64,000 bases of DNA from Novosphingobium sp. PhB57 (lineage in GTDB: Bacteria > Pseudomonadota > Alphaproteobacteria > Sphingomonadales > Sphingomonadaceae): positions 124,001 through 188,000 of the forward strand of contig NZ_SMBO01000005.1 in the NCBI RefSeq assembly GCF_004342985.1. The letters run 5' to 3'. A program made the position numbers and the translations under genes. Shown here piece by piece: positions 25,342 to 34,081 of the stretch (within the stretch, counting starts at the first letter, position 1; every line of letters starts with the position of its first letter). The notes beneath the pieces were generated by a model. The model made no database searches, had not been told where the DNA came from, and was given only the letters and a program-made list of their open reading frames with translations.

Positions 25342-26985
25342 ATGACGATGGACAGACGCGACGCACTCAAGACCGCCCTGCTCGGCGGCATCGGCCTTGC
25401 GGCCCCCACTCTCGCAAGCGGAGAGGCTGCCGCGAAGGCGCCCGGAACGGGTAGCGCTCCGCCGTCCGCCCCAACGGCGCCCGCCCGCAACTGGCGCCGC
25501 GGCTTCGACAACCAGCGCGTTTCCAGCCTCGGCGGCGGCAGGATGCTCAACCCCGTCCTTTCGGGCGACCGGCCCGACCCCGCCATCCTCAAGGACGGCG
25601 AAGACTATTATCTCACGTTCTCCAGCTTCGATTCCTACCCCGGCCTCACCATCTGGCACAGCCGCGACTTGGTGAACTGGCAGCCGCGCAAACCGGCGCT
25701 GACCCGCAATATCGGCTCGGTATGGGCGGTGAGCCTGGAGAAGCACGAGGGACGCTACTTCCTCTACATCCCGGTCAAGGCCGAGCCCAACGAGATCTAC
25801 GTGATCTGGGCGGATCATATCGACGGCCCGTGGAGCGACCCGAAGCCGCTGGGCCTGCACGACCATATCGACCCCTGCCATGCCGTGGGCGAGGACGGCT
25901 CGCGCTGGCTGTTCCTCTCGGGCGGGGACCGGGTGCGGCTTTCCGAAGACGGGCTGTCGCTGTCCGGCAAGGTCGAGCACGTCTACGATCCCTGGCACTA
26001 TCCCGAGGATTGGGACGTGGAAGGTTTCTCGCCCGAGGGCCCCAAGATCCACCGCCATGGCGACTGGTTCTACATGCTCACGGCGGTCGGCGGCACGGCC
26101 GGGCCGCCCACCGGCCATATGGTGATCGCCGCCCGCGCCCGCTCGATCCATGGCCCCTGGGAACAGCACCCCGGCAATCCGCTGGTCCGCACCGAAAGCC
26201 AGTCCGAAGCCTGGTGGTCGCGCGGCCACGCCTCGCTGGTCGAAGGGCCGGACAAGCGGTGGTACACGCTTTACCACGGCTTCGAGAACGGCTTCTGGAC
26301 GCTCGGGCGCCAATGCCTGCTCGACACGATCGAATGGACGCCGGACGGCTGGTTCAGGATGACCGGCGGAGACCTGTCGCAGCCGCTGCCCGCGCCGAAA
26401 GTGGCCGATCCCCTGCCCCACGGCATGGCGCTGTCGGACGATTTCTCCAAGCCGCTGGCGATGGGTTCGAAATGGTCGTTCTTCCGTCCCGCGCCTGACG
26501 AGGCGGCCCGCGTGCGCGTCGCGGACGGTGCCCTGCATCTCAGAGGCAAGGGCCTGGCCCCGTCGAGCGGCTCCCCGCTGCTGCTGATCGCGGGCGACAC
26601 CAGCTATCAGTTCGAATGCGACATCGAGCTGGCCCCCGGGGGCACGGCGGGCCTCCTGCTGTTCTACGACGACAAGCTCTACGCCGGCCTCGGCTTCGAC
26701 GAGACGCGCTTCGTCACGCACCAATATGGCATCGAGCGCGGCCGGCCCGCCAATCCCCATGGCGGCCGCATGAAAATGCGCCTCACCAACCGGCGACATA
26801 TCATCGCCTTCCACACCTCGGCAGACGGCGGCCGTACCTGGAAGCGCTTCGATCGCGGCATGGAAGTTTCGGGCTACCACCACAATGTGCGCGGCGGTTT
26901 CCTGATGCTCCGGCCCGGCCTCTATGCGGCCGGTCCCGGCGAAGCGACGTTCCGCGACTTCCGTTTCACGGCGCTGGAGGACTGA
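25342..26985 (+). CDS. glycoside hydrolase family 43 protein with C-terminal DUF1349-like domain
   Basis: Protein of 547 residues with a twin-arginine signal (DRRDALKTALLGG). The five-bladed propeller starts at GDRPDPAILKDG, where Asp79 is the expected general base; later blades include HIDPCHAVGEDGSRWLF and VEGFSPEGPKIHRHGDWFY with the likely catalytic Glu. A beta-sandwich domain in the last 190 residues (FECDIELAPGGTAGLLLFYDD) is the C-terminal domain known from xylosidases and arabinosidases. The start may be ATG 25342 or the ATG at 25348. It probably trims arabinose or xylose side chains for the TonB receptor locus. Confidence 0.88.
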   Translation: MTMDRRDALKTALLGGIGLAAPTLASGEAAAKAPGTGSAPPSAPTAPARNWRRGFDNQRVSSLGGGRMLNPVLSGDRPDPAILKDGEDYYLTFSSFDSYPGLTIWHSRDLVNWQPRKPALTRNIGSVWAVSLEKHEGRYFLYIPVKAEPNEIYVIWADHIDGPWSDPKPLGLHDHIDPCHAVGEDGSRWLFLSGGDRVRLSEDGLSLSGKVEHVYDPWHYPEDWDVEGFSPEGPKIHRHGDWFYMLTAVGGTAGPPTGHMVIAARARSIHGPWEQHPGNPLVRTESQSEAWWSRGHASLVEGPDKRWYTLYHGFENGFWTLGRQCLLDTIEWTPDGWFRMTGGDLSQPLPAPKVADPLPHGMALSDDFSKPLAMGSKWSFFRPAPDEAARVRVADGALHLRGKGLAPSSGSPLLLIAGDTSYQFECDIELAPGGTAGLLLFYDDKLYAGLGFDETRFVTHQYGIERGRPANPHGGRMKMRLTNRRHIIAFHTSADGGRTWKRFDRGMEVSGYHHNVRGGFLMLRPGLYAAGPGEATFRDFRFTALED

Positions 26986-27020
26986 GTTCGGCGCGGCGGA
27001 GGGAGCCGCGCCGCCGAACG
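26986..27020. terminator. bulged inverted repeat between converging GH43 and Anbu genes
   Basis: GTTCGGC...GCGGC at 26986-26997 pairs with GCCGC...GCCGAAC ending at 27019, with a 3-nt bulge. The whole 36-bp gap between the two converging stop codons is this hairpin, so it probably terminates both transcripts. No clear T-tract. Confidence 0.5.
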
Positions 27021-27021
27021 C

Positions 27022-27804
27022 TCAGGACTTTCCGGTGCCGCCATTGCCCGAAGTATCGAGCCTGGTTTCCATCCGGTAGTCCGGCAGGGCATCCAGCGCC
27101 TGGCGCAGCGCCTCTCCCCAGCCGTCAGAAATCGACTGGAAATACGGATCGTTCGGCTCGATCCGCCGGTCGTGGAGGGGGGTGAAGCGGTCCTGTTCCA
27201 GCACCAGCAGGTCCAGCGGCAGGCCGACCGAAAGGTTCGCCTTCACGGTCGAATCGAAGGAGACGCACATCAGCTTCACCGCCTGCTCGAAGGTCATGCT
27301 CCGGTCGTAGCCGCGGATCAGGATCGGGCGGCCGTACTTGGTCTCGCCGATCTGGAAGAAGGGCGTATCGAAGCTGGCTTCGATGAAATTGCCCTCGGGG
27401 TAGATCAGGAAAAGCCGCGGCTCCATGCCCTTGATCTGCCCGGCCACGATCATCGAGGCGCTGAAGGTGCCGGTCGCCGCCTTCTGGCCATTGTCGCTGG
27501 CGCGCTCGGTGATGATGTCCTGGAGGAGATTGCCGACCACCGTGGCCACCTGGAACATGGTGGGCGCTTCCAGCAGGGAATTGTGTCGCTCCGCCGGGGC
27601 CTTGTTGCGCTCTTCCAGCTGGCTGATGACCGCCTGGGTGGTGGCCAGATTGCCCGCCGTCATCAGGGTGATGATGCGCTCTCCCGGGATTTCCCAGTGA
27701 TACATCTTCTGGAACGTGGAGATATTGTCGACGCCCGAATTGGTGCGGGTGTCACTCATCAAGACGAGTCCGCGATCCAGCATCATGCCTACACAATAGG
27801 TCAT
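27022..27804 (-). CDS. Anbu proteasome-like (HslV-related) peptidase
   Basis: N-terminal-nucleophile hydrolase of 260 residues of the Anbu (ancestral beta subunit) family. After Met removal the first residue is Thr (MTYCVGMML), the family nucleophile. Asp18 in MSDTRTN and Lys33 in TFQKMYHW complete the expected triad. Later come RPILIRGYDRSMTFEQAVKLMCVSFDST and a Gly-rich tail. ATG 27804 is chosen because it places Thr at position 2; an upstream in-frame ATG would bury it. It is the last gene of the operon with transglutaminase, alpha-E and ATP-grasp genes, a known genomic association with unsettled function. No ATPase partner such as HslU is nearby. Confidence 0.9.
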   Translation of the reverse strand: MTYCVGMMLDRGLVLMSDTRTNSGVDNISTFQKMYHWEIPGERIITLMTAGNLATTQAVISQLEERNKAPAERHNSLLEAPTMFQVATVVGNLLQDIITERASDNGQKAATGTFSASMIVAGQIKGMEPRLFLIYPEGNFIEASFDTPFFQIGETKYGRPILIRGYDRSMTFEQAVKLMCVSFDSTVKANLSVGLPLDLLVLEQDRFTPLHDRRIEPNDPYFQSISDGWGEALRQALDALPDYRMETRLDTSGNGGTGKS

Positions 27805-27864
27805 GGAATCAAAAACCCCTGAATTCCTGCGTCCCGCGCGACCATTCACGGGACCGCGGCCGTT

Positions 27865-28731
27865 TCAGCCGCCTTGTATCTGCCGCTGCCCGCCGTCTGC
27901 GGACTGCTGTTGCTGCTGCTGTCCTAGCAGGTTCTCCTCCACGGACAAATGCACGTCCAGCCGGGTTTCCCCCGCGCCCGTGGCCACACCCGTAACCGGG
28001 GCGGCCTCTGCATAGTCTGAGCCGCTGGCTACGCGGATATACCTTTCATCCGGGCAGATCGCGTTGGAAACGTCGAATCCGACCCAGCCCAGCCCCGGAA
28101 CGTGCGCCTCTGCCCAGCCGTGCCCGGCATCCTGCTCCACCCGGTCGTTCATGCGCAGATAGCCGCCAACATAGCGCATCGGGATGTCCAGCAGGCGCCC
28201 GGCGCTGATGAAGATATGGGCGTGGTCCTGGCAGACGCCTTTTCCTGCCGTCAGCGCCTGTTCCGCCGTCGTGCGCACGTCCGTGGCGCCCGGCACATAA
28301 GCAACGCGCGCGGCGATGGCGCTGGAAAGGACATGGAGGAACCCCACGAGGTCCGACTTGTCGGCATCGACGGAGGCCAGCAGCGAACGCACCCCCTTGC
28401 CGGCGCGGGTCAGCGGCGTCGCGCGCAGGAAGCACCAGAGTGGAGCATGCCCGCCATGCGCGCCGGTGATGCCGTTGTTGTCGCTGGTGCGCACCGTGCC
28501 CGCGCAGGTGACGGTGACTTCCCGGGCGCCCGGTTCGATGGAAACGAGCGAGGTGTGGTTCTGGTGCTGATCGTCGTAGCCCACCTCGTGGCGCGCGCCG
28601 GTCAGTTCCATCGTCCAGTCGAGCACTTCCTGCCCGTGAGTGGTCTTGGGCCGCAGCCGAAGCCGCTGCAATCCGTGCGTGACGGGAGCGGCGAAAGCGT
28701 AGCGCGTGGTGTGCGTGACGGTCAGAAGCAT
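27865..28731 (-). CDS. transglutaminase-like cysteine protease with bacterial N-terminal domain
   Basis: Protein of 288 residues. The N-terminal beta domain (LTVTHTTRYAFAAPVTHG) is the bacterial transglutaminase N-domain. The catalytic triad is Cys167 (GKGVCQDHAHIF), His204 (GHGWAEAHVPG) and Asp220 (GWVGFDVSNA). These enzymes usually act as proteases or amide-bond remodelers rather than true cross-linkers. The C-terminus carries a run of six glutamines (271-276), an oddity. ATG 28731 starts the N-domain exactly. It is 13 nt after the alpha-E stop and 60 nt before Anbu, hence one operon. Confidence 0.9.
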   Translation of the reverse strand: MLLTVTHTTRYAFAAPVTHGLQRLRLRPKTTHGQEVLDWTMELTGARHEVGYDDQHQNHTSLVSIEPGAREVTVTCAGTVRTSDNNGITGAHGGHAPLWCFLRATPLTRAGKGVRSLLASVDADKSDLVGFLHVLSSAIAARVAYVPGATDVRTTAEQALTAGKGVCQDHAHIFISAGRLLDIPMRYVGGYLRMNDRVEQDAGHGWAEAHVPGLGWVGFDVSNAICPDERYIRVASGSDYAEAAPVTGVATGAGETRLDVHLSVEENLLGQQQQQQSADGGQRQIQGG

Positions 28732-28744
28732 GGAACAAGCCGTC

Positions 28745-29692
28745 CTATTCGTTGAAGCGGTAATCGGCGGCGATGGCACTGCCCAGCCGGCTGGTCTTGC
28801 CGATGAAGTCCTGCAGGAATTCGTGCAGGCCCATCTCGAAGATCGCCTCGATCGAGGTTTCCTGAAGCGCGCCGCCGGTGGCGCGCAGAAGCGCGTGCGC
28901 GGATGTCTCCCCGCCATATTCCTTGGCGAGGCCTGCCATGTTGCTGCGAAGCTTGTCATAGCAGAAGACCAGGCTGCGCGGAAACTGCCCGTCCAGGATC
29001 AGGAACCGAGCGATCCCGCGCGAGTCCATGGCGCCGGCGTTGAGCCAGGAATAGGCACGGTTGCCCGCCACCGAGCGCAGCAGCGTGTCCCACTGCACAT
29101 TGTCCAGGCTGGAGCCGACCCAGGCCGCCGAGGGCAGCAGGACATAGTATTTCACATCGAGGATGCGCGCGGTGCTGTCCGCCCGCTCGATGAACGTGCC
29201 GATGCGCGAGAAGTTGAACACCTCGTTGCGCAGCATCGTCCCTTCCAGCGCCCCGCGCACGAGCGTGCCGGTGCGGCGGATCTGGCCCAGCACTTCGCCC
29301 AGGTTGGTCTCCCGAACCGGCCGCGCGAGCAGGTCGCGCAAATGCATCCAGCCTTCGTTGGTGGTTTCCCATACGGCGTTGGTCAGGCTGTTGCGCACCA
29401 TGCGGGCATTGGTGCGCGCGTTCTCGACCATGGCCAGGACCGAGCCGGGATTGTCCTTGTCGCGCAGCAGGAAGTTGAACACCTGGGGCCCGTTGAACCC
29501 GCCGTGGACGCGGCAATAGTTCCCCACCAGCCCGGTGGTGGTCAAGACCGACTTCCACTCCTCGTCCTGCGAATGCTTGTTGCCCCGCGTCAGCGCGAGG
29601 TGGAAACCCACGTCGATCAGGCGCGCGGTGTTTTCCGCCCGTTCGAGATAGCGGCTCATCCAGTATACGCCGTTGGCGGCCCGTCCCAGCAT
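28745..29692 (-). CDS. alpha-E domain protein (DUF403)
   Basis: All-helical protein of 315 residues starting MLGRAANGVYWMSRYLERAEN, the alpha-E hallmark, with further segments ARTNARMVRNSLTNAVWE and FNFSRIGTFIERADSTARILDVKYY. The family almost always accompanies circularly permuted ATP-grasp proteins and is thought to work with them in forming peptide or amide bonds; no activity is firmly established. ATG 29692 is chosen, with GAGGG about 10 nt upstream. It starts 28 nt after the ATP-grasp stop codon. Confidence 0.9.
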   Translation of the reverse strand: MLGRAANGVYWMSRYLERAENTARLIDVGFHLALTRGNKHSQDEEWKSVLTTTGLVGNYCRVHGGFNGPQVFNFLLRDKDNPGSVLAMVENARTNARMVRNSLTNAVWETTNEGWMHLRDLLARPVRETNLGEVLGQIRRTGTLVRGALEGTMLRNEVFNFSRIGTFIERADSTARILDVKYYVLLPSAAWVGSSLDNVQWDTLLRSVAGNRAYSWLNAGAMDSRGIARFLILDGQFPRSLVFCYDKLRSNMAGLAKEYGGETSAHALLRATGGALQETSIEAIFEMGLHEFLQDFIGKTSRLGSAIAADYRFNE

Positions 29693-29720
29693 CAGCGCGC
29701 CCTCACCCGTCCCATAGCCC

Positions 29721-31169
29721 TCATTCGTCCAGCACCCACGAATCCTTGGTGCCGCCACCTTGCGAGGAATTGACCACCAGCGATCCCTTCTTCAGCGCCA
29801 CGCGGGTGAGCCCGCCCGGCGTGATGTCGATGCCTTCGGGCGAAACCAGCACGAAAGGCCTGAGGTCCACATGGCGCGGCGCCAGTCCTTCCTTGGTGAA
29901 GATCGGCACGGTGGATAGCGAAAGCGTCGGCTGGGCGATGTAATTGTCCGGCCGTGCGCGCAGCTTGGCCTCGAAATCGGCCAGTTCCTTCTTCGAGGCG
30001 GCCGGGCCGATCAGCATGCCGTAGCCGCCCGAGCCATGGACCTCCTTGACCACCAGTTCGGCCAGATTGTCGAGCACATAGGCCAGGGAATCGCTTTCAG
30101 AGCAGCGCCAGGTCGGCACATTGGCCAGGATCGGTTTCTCGCCGGTGTAGAACTCGACGATCTCGGGCATGTAGCTGTAGATCGCCTTGTCGTCGGCGAT
30201 GCCGGTGCCCGGCGCATTGGCGATGGTAATGCCGCCCGCGCGGTAGACGTCCATGATCCCCGAAACGCCCAGCGCCGAATCGGGCTGGAAGCTCAGGGGA
30301 TCGAGATAGTCGTCGTCGACGCGGCGATAGATCACGTCGATCGCCTTGTAGCCCGTGGTCGTGCGCATGGCGACGCGGCCGTCCACCACGCGAAGATCGC
30401 GGCCTTCCACCAGCTCCGCGCCCATCTGGTCGGCCAGGAAGGCGTGCTCGAAATAAGCGGAATTGTAGATGCCCGGCGTCAGCACGGCCACGGTCGGACG
30501 GGTGCCGCCGCCCTTTCCGCCATCGTACGCCGGCGGCGCGCAGGCCCGCAGCGAGCGGGCCAGACGGCGCGGATAGTCGGAAACCGGGCGCACCGGGATG
30601 CGCGTGAACAGCTCCGGGAACATCGCCATCATCGTCTCGCGGTTCTCGAGCATGTACGAGACGCCGGACGGCGTGCGGGCATTGTCTTCCAGCACCATGA
30701 ACTCTTCCGGCCCGGTGCGGACGAGATCGATGCCGACGATATGGGTATAGACGCCCCCCGGCGGCGTCATCCCGATCATCTGCGACAGGAACGCCTCATT
30801 GTTGCGGAGCGCGGAGATCGGCAGGCGGCCGGAGCGGATGATCTCCTGGCGGTGATAGAGGTCCTGCAGGAAGGCATTGAGCGCCCGCACCCGCTGCTCG
30901 ATGCCCTGCGTCAGCTTGCGCCACTCGCGCGCGGTGATGATGCGGGGGATCATGTCGAAGGGAATGAGCCGCTCCTCGGCGGCATCGTTCCCGTAGACGT
31001 TGAAGGTGATGCCGATGCGGCGGAAGAAGCGCTCCGCCTCGGCGTCCTGCCGTTTCAGCCAGGCCTTGTCCTGCGAGTCGTACCATTTTCGAAAGTCGGC
31101 GTAGGCAGGTCTCACCGACCCATCCTCGTTGAGCATCTCGTCGTAGTTGGTTCCGCCCGTAGCCGTCAT
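29721..31169 (-). CDS. circularly permuted ATP-grasp type 2 protein (putative amide/peptide ligase)
   Basis: Protein of 482 residues with the order of the ATP-grasp lobes permuted. Signature pieces are FNVYGNDAAEERLIPFDMIPRI, EFMVLEDNARTPSGVSYMLENR (nucleotide/metal-binding Glu-Asp-Asn), TPGIYNSAYFEHAFLADQMG, VYRAGGITIANAPGTGIADDK, and VVKEVHGSGGYGMLIGP. The predicted reaction is ATP-dependent ligation of an amino group to a carboxylate; the substrate is unknown. ATG 31169 has GGGAG upstream. First gene of a four-gene operon that ends with Anbu, a combination predicted in the literature to be a peptide-tagging or peptide-synthesis system. Confidence 0.9.
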   Translation of the reverse strand: MTATGGTNYDEMLNEDGSVRPAYADFRKWYDSQDKAWLKRQDAEAERFFRRIGITFNVYGNDAAEERLIPFDMIPRIITAREWRKLTQGIEQRVRALNAFLQDLYHRQEIIRSGRLPISALRNNEAFLSQMIGMTPPGGVYTHIVGIDLVRTGPEEFMVLEDNARTPSGVSYMLENRETMMAMFPELFTRIPVRPVSDYPRRLARSLRACAPPAYDGGKGGGTRPTVAVLTPGIYNSAYFEHAFLADQMGAELVEGRDLRVVDGRVAMRTTTGYKAIDVIYRRVDDDYLDPLSFQPDSALGVSGIMDVYRAGGITIANAPGTGIADDKAIYSYMPEIVEFYTGEKPILANVPTWRCSESDSLAYVLDNLAELVVKEVHGSGGYGMLIGPAASKKELADFEAKLRARPDNYIAQPTLSLSTVPIFTKEGLAPRHVDLRPFVLVSPEGIDITPGGLTRVALKKGSLVVNSSQGGGTKDSWVLDE

Positions 31170-31352
31170 TGTGACTCCCGTTTGTCCATGTGATGCAACA
31201 CGGAAACGACCTTGCCAAGCGGTTACGCTGCAAGTGCGAAAGAAAAATTCCTGCGCGGATCGGCAGAATTCGGACCGATTTGGTCTGGAGCACGCTTTCC
31301 CGCGCAATCTCCGGCAGCGAATGCGTGCGCTGCAGGTGCTAAGTGCAGTTGG

Positions 31353-32057
31353 CTAATTCACTGATCCTGGCCCGGGGATCTCCGGGGCTTTGGTATCTCG
31401 CCTTGCCTGGGCTTCCAGCAGGCCCCGCGCCGTCAGGTCCGCGCGCAGCGCCGGGGCGCCGTGGAAATGATGCACCTGCCAGCCCAGCGCTCGCGCCGAA
31501 GCGATGTTGGCGGCATTGTCGTCGATGAACAGCATCGCCTGCGGGTCGTGGCCGAAGCGTTTGGCCGCCAGGTCGAAGATGCGCGCGTCGGGCTTGGCCA
31601 GCTTCTCGTCCCCGGAGACGACGATATCGCCGAACAGGTCGAACAGCGGCTCCACCGCGCGGTACTCGCGCCAGAACGGGCTGGCGAAGTTGGTGATGGC
31701 AAAGAGCGGCACGGCCTGTGCCGCAAGCTCGCGAACGATGTCGTGGCTGCCCGGGACGTTGCCGGGGATCGTTTCCAGGAACCGCGTGGCGTAAGCGTCT
31801 ATCAGGGCGTCGTTGCCCGGGAACGCGGCCTTTCGCTCGGCCACCAGTTCCGCCAGATCGCGCCCGGCATCATGCTCGAAGTGCCATTCCTCGGTGACGA
31901 CGGTGGTGCAGAACCAGTCCAGCCGCTCCGGCTCGGGGATCAGCTTGGCGAAAAGCAGGCGCATGTCCCACTCGACGAGGACGCGCCCGACATCGAACAC
32001 GACGGCCGCTACAGGCCCGCACGCTTCGGCAGGATGGTTTTCTTGGACAGCAGACAT
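31353..32057 (-). CDS. HAD-family hydrolase (subfamily IA, YihX-like)
   Basis: Haloacid-dehalogenase-type phosphatase of 234 residues. Motif I is VVFDVGRVLVEWD (nucleophilic Asp, with Gly at the usual second-Asp position, common in the YihX-like branch). Motif II Thr/Ser lies in AITNFASPFW. Motif III Lys is in DEKLAKPDARIF, and motif IV is LFIDDNAANI. It probably dephosphorylates a small metabolite; the substrate is not readable. Its leader contains a GC hairpin that overlaps the ribosome-binding region. Confidence 0.86.
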   Translation of the reverse strand: MSAVQENHPAEACGPVAAVVFDVGRVLVEWDMRLLFAKLIPEPERLDWFCTTVVTEEWHFEHDAGRDLAELVAERKAAFPGNDALIDAYATRFLETIPGNVPGSHDIVRELAAQAVPLFAITNFASPFWREYRAVEPLFDLFGDIVVSGDEKLAKPDARIFDLAAKRFGHDPQAMLFIDDNAANIASARALGWQVHHFHGAPALRADLTARGLLEAQARRDTKAPEIPGPGSVN

Positions 32058-32064
32058 GACAAGA

Positions 32065-32083
32065 CCCCCGCACCTGGCGGGGG
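32065..32083 (-). terminator. GC hairpin between rpmJ and the HAD gene
   Basis: CCCCCGC at 32065-32071 pairs with GCGGGGG at 32077-32083 around a 5-nt loop. On the minus strand it is followed by TCTTGTC, then directly by the HAD start codon. It can end the rpmJ transcript, and it also covers the G-rich region that would serve as the HAD ribosome binding site. Confidence 0.55.
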
Positions 32084-32155
32084 CCTCATGTCGTCAGACG
32101 CAATCGCCCGTCCGCCTTGGTCATCCCCGCCCGATGGCAGGGACAGACAGACGAA

Positions 32156-32281
32156 TCAGCCCTGGCGGGCCTTGAAGCGACGGTTGGTCTTGTTGATGAC
32201 GTAAGTGCGGCCGCGACGGCGGATCACGCGGTTGTCCCGGTGACGACCCTTGAGCGACTTCAGGCTGTTCGTAATCTTCAT
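32156..32281 (-). CDS. rpmJ: 50S ribosomal protein L36 (bL36)
   Basis: Only 41 residues, too short for most gene callers, but an unmistakable match: [19 protein letters not shown] followed by [22 protein letters not shown] (given in two parts). This is the zinc-free type of L36 without the CxxC/CxxxxH cysteines, the form usual in alphaproteobacteria. It is basic, as expected for an rRNA-binding protein of the large subunit. Stand-alone gene outside any ribosomal operon, with a terminator-like hairpin downstream. Confidence 0.96.
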   Translation of the reverse strand: MKITNSLKSLKGRHRDNRVIRRRGRTYVINKTNRRFKARQG

Positions 32282-32519
32282 GTCTAGTCTCGTCTTGCGT
32301 GGTCCGGCGGTTGCACCAAGCAAACTGGGGCCGCCGCAAAATAGGAAGTGGCGCCGTTAGTGGGAGCGGCTTGCAAAGTCAAGCCCGAGGGGCCATTCCA
32401 CCTCGCGCAAGAGCTTCGTTTTGCCGTTCATCCCAAGGCAATCGCAAGCGCCCATAACCCAGGTTCGGGTGCGACCCAACCGATTCTTCGCCAATCGCCT
32501 TTTCGGACCCCAACGAACA

Positions 32520-33272
32520 ATGAAGACGCTAAAAACCGCGATTTTCGCTACTGGAATGGTCGCAACGCTGCTTGCCGCTCCCGCGCTTCAGGCCCGTCCC
32601 GGCTGGGGTGGCGGTTATGGTTCGGGCTGGGGTTCCGGCTGGGGCGATCGATGGGGCGACCCGCTGATGGGCGGCCCGGTCGGCGCGCCGATGTCCTCCA
32701 GCCGCACGAAGGATTCGCGCGAAGGCCGCGTGGAAGTGAGCCGATTCGTTGCCCAGGATCCGCAAGCGGCCGATCTCGGCCACGGCGTGGTTTCGGTTCA
32801 GTCCGATTCGGGCGAAGGCCAATGGGTGCCCGGCGCCGAGCGCGCCGCTTATGAGGCCGCCATCGTCGATGCCCTCGTCGGCGCGGGCTACGACACCCAG
32901 CACAAGGAAGACAATGGCGGGCAAGTGGCCGAGCTGAAGATCAGCCGCCAGGTCCTGACCCCTGCCGAGGAAAAGCGCAATCCGGTCAGCGGCACCGCGG
33001 CCATGGGCGTCAGCAACCGCGGCTCGGCCTACGGGCTGGCCGTGAACGTGGACCTCACCAAGCCCCGCACGGCGCTGATCGGCACCCGGCTCGACACCCG
33101 GATCGTCGACAAGGCGAGCGGCAAGGTGCTGTGGGAAGGCTATGCCACGATCGCCACGCGCGAAGGTGACGACAACTGGCCGGACTACCGCATTGCCGGC
33201 AAGCTGGCCGCCGCCCTGTTCGACGGCTTCCCCAAGGCCGACCCGGTGGGCGTGTCCGCCCCCCAGGGCTGA
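32520..33272 (+). CDS. secreted DUF4136 protein with Gly/Trp-rich N-terminus
   Basis: Protein of 250 residues with a signal peptide (MKTLKTAIFATGMVATLLAA, cleaved near LQARP). A short Gly-Trp-rich segment (GWGGGYGSGWGSGWGDRWGD) follows, then a DUF4136-like domain (AAYEAAIVDALVGAGY, LDTRIVDKASGKVLWEGYA, AALFDGFP). The function is unknown; such proteins are usually periplasmic or lipoproteins. ATG 32520 is preferred because the signal peptide begins there, although the ribosome binding site is weak. It is a paralogue of the next gene: both end with an ALFxGFP motif. Confidence 0.8.
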   Translation: MKTLKTAIFATGMVATLLAAPALQARPGWGGGYGSGWGSGWGDRWGDPLMGGPVGAPMSSSRTKDSREGRVEVSRFVAQDPQAADLGHGVVSVQSDSGEGQWVPGAERAAYEAAIVDALVGAGYDTQHKEDNGGQVAELKISRQVLTPAEEKRNPVSGTAAMGVSNRGSAYGLAVNVDLTKPRTALIGTRLDTRIVDKASGKVLWEGYATIATREGDDNWPDYRIAGKLAAALFDGFPKADPVGVSAPQG

Positions 33273-33293
33273 AAGTGCCGCGCCGGGGCACGT

Positions 33294-33378
33294 GCCTGCC
33301 CGCCGGCAGGCTTGCCCCCGCCGGCAGACTGAACCGCCGGCAGGCTTGACCCCGCCGCAGACTGGCCCCGCCGACCAA
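33294..33378. repeat. degenerate ~17-bp tandem repeat with a hairpin between the two DUF4136 genes
   Basis: Four to five imperfect copies of CCCGCCGGCAGRCTTGA fill this stretch. The first part forms a perfect hairpin: GCCTGCC (33294-33300), CGCC loop, GGCAGGC (33305-33311). It may act as a terminator or attenuator between the paralogues; no T-tract is seen. The rest of the 188-bp gap holds nothing recognisable. Confidence 0.65.
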
Positions 33379-33460
33379 GCGCAACCCCGCAAGCCGCCCT
33401 TGCGACTTTCTCCCTTCACGGGGGTTTATTGCATGAGGAACCGCCTCAGGAGAGCCTGAC

Positions 33461-34081
33461 ATGATCCGCATCCGTCCTTTCGCCCCCCTGTTCATGGCCC
33501 CCCTTCTCGCCGGAGCGCTGGCTCTGGGCGGCTGCGCCGCGCAAGTCGGGCCGGTGGAAGTCACGCGGTTCAGCGCTCCGGACGCATCAATGCTCGGACG
33601 CGGGGTGATTCGCGTCGATCCTGCCAATGCGCAGGATGCCTCCAGCCTGGAATTCCGGACTTACGCCGACGCCGTGGCGCAGGAGCTGGCGAAAGTCGGC
33701 TACCGCCAGGCCCTTCCCGGAGAAGCCGTGCGCGACACGCAAGTGGCGGTGCTCTCGGTCGAACGGCAGGTCTATCAGCCCGGCGCGCGCCGCAGCCCCG
33801 TCTCGGTGGGCGTGGGCGGCAGTACCGGCAGCTACGGATCGGGCCTCGGCCTGGGGCTGGGCATCAACCTGGCCGGCAAGCCGCAGGACCAGGTGGATAC
33901 CCGCATGCACGTGATGATCAAGGACCGCCCGGACGGCCGCACCATCTGGGAAGGCCGCGCGGCCTTCACTGTCGGCTCCAAGTCTCCCGTGGCGCAAACT
34001 TCGCTGGGCGCGGCAAAAATGGCCGAAGCGTTGTTCAAGGGGTTTCCGGGCAAGTCGGGTGAAACTATCCTGGTGAAATGA
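33461..34081 (+). CDS. DUF4136 lipoprotein
   Basis: Protein of 206 residues with a lipoprotein signal (lipobox LGGC around residue 25: [11 protein letters not shown]). The DUF4136 pattern is clear: VTRFSAPD at the start of the mature chain, [15 protein letters not shown], and [11 protein letters not shown] at the end. A Gly/Ser/Leu-rich loop ([18 protein letters not shown]) interrupts the domain. The protein is probably anchored to the inner leaflet of the outer membrane. It overlaps the M14 peptidase gene by ATGA. Confidence 0.82.
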   Translation: MIRIRPFAPLFMAPLLAGALALGGCAAQVGPVEVTRFSAPDASMLGRGVIRVDPANAQDASSLEFRTYADAVAQELAKVGYRQALPGEAVRDTQVAVLSVERQVYQPGARRSPVSVGVGGSTGSYGSGLGLGLGINLAGKPQDQVDTRMHVMIKDRPDGRTIWEGRAAFTVGSKSPVAQTSLGAAKMAEALFKGFPGKSGETILVK

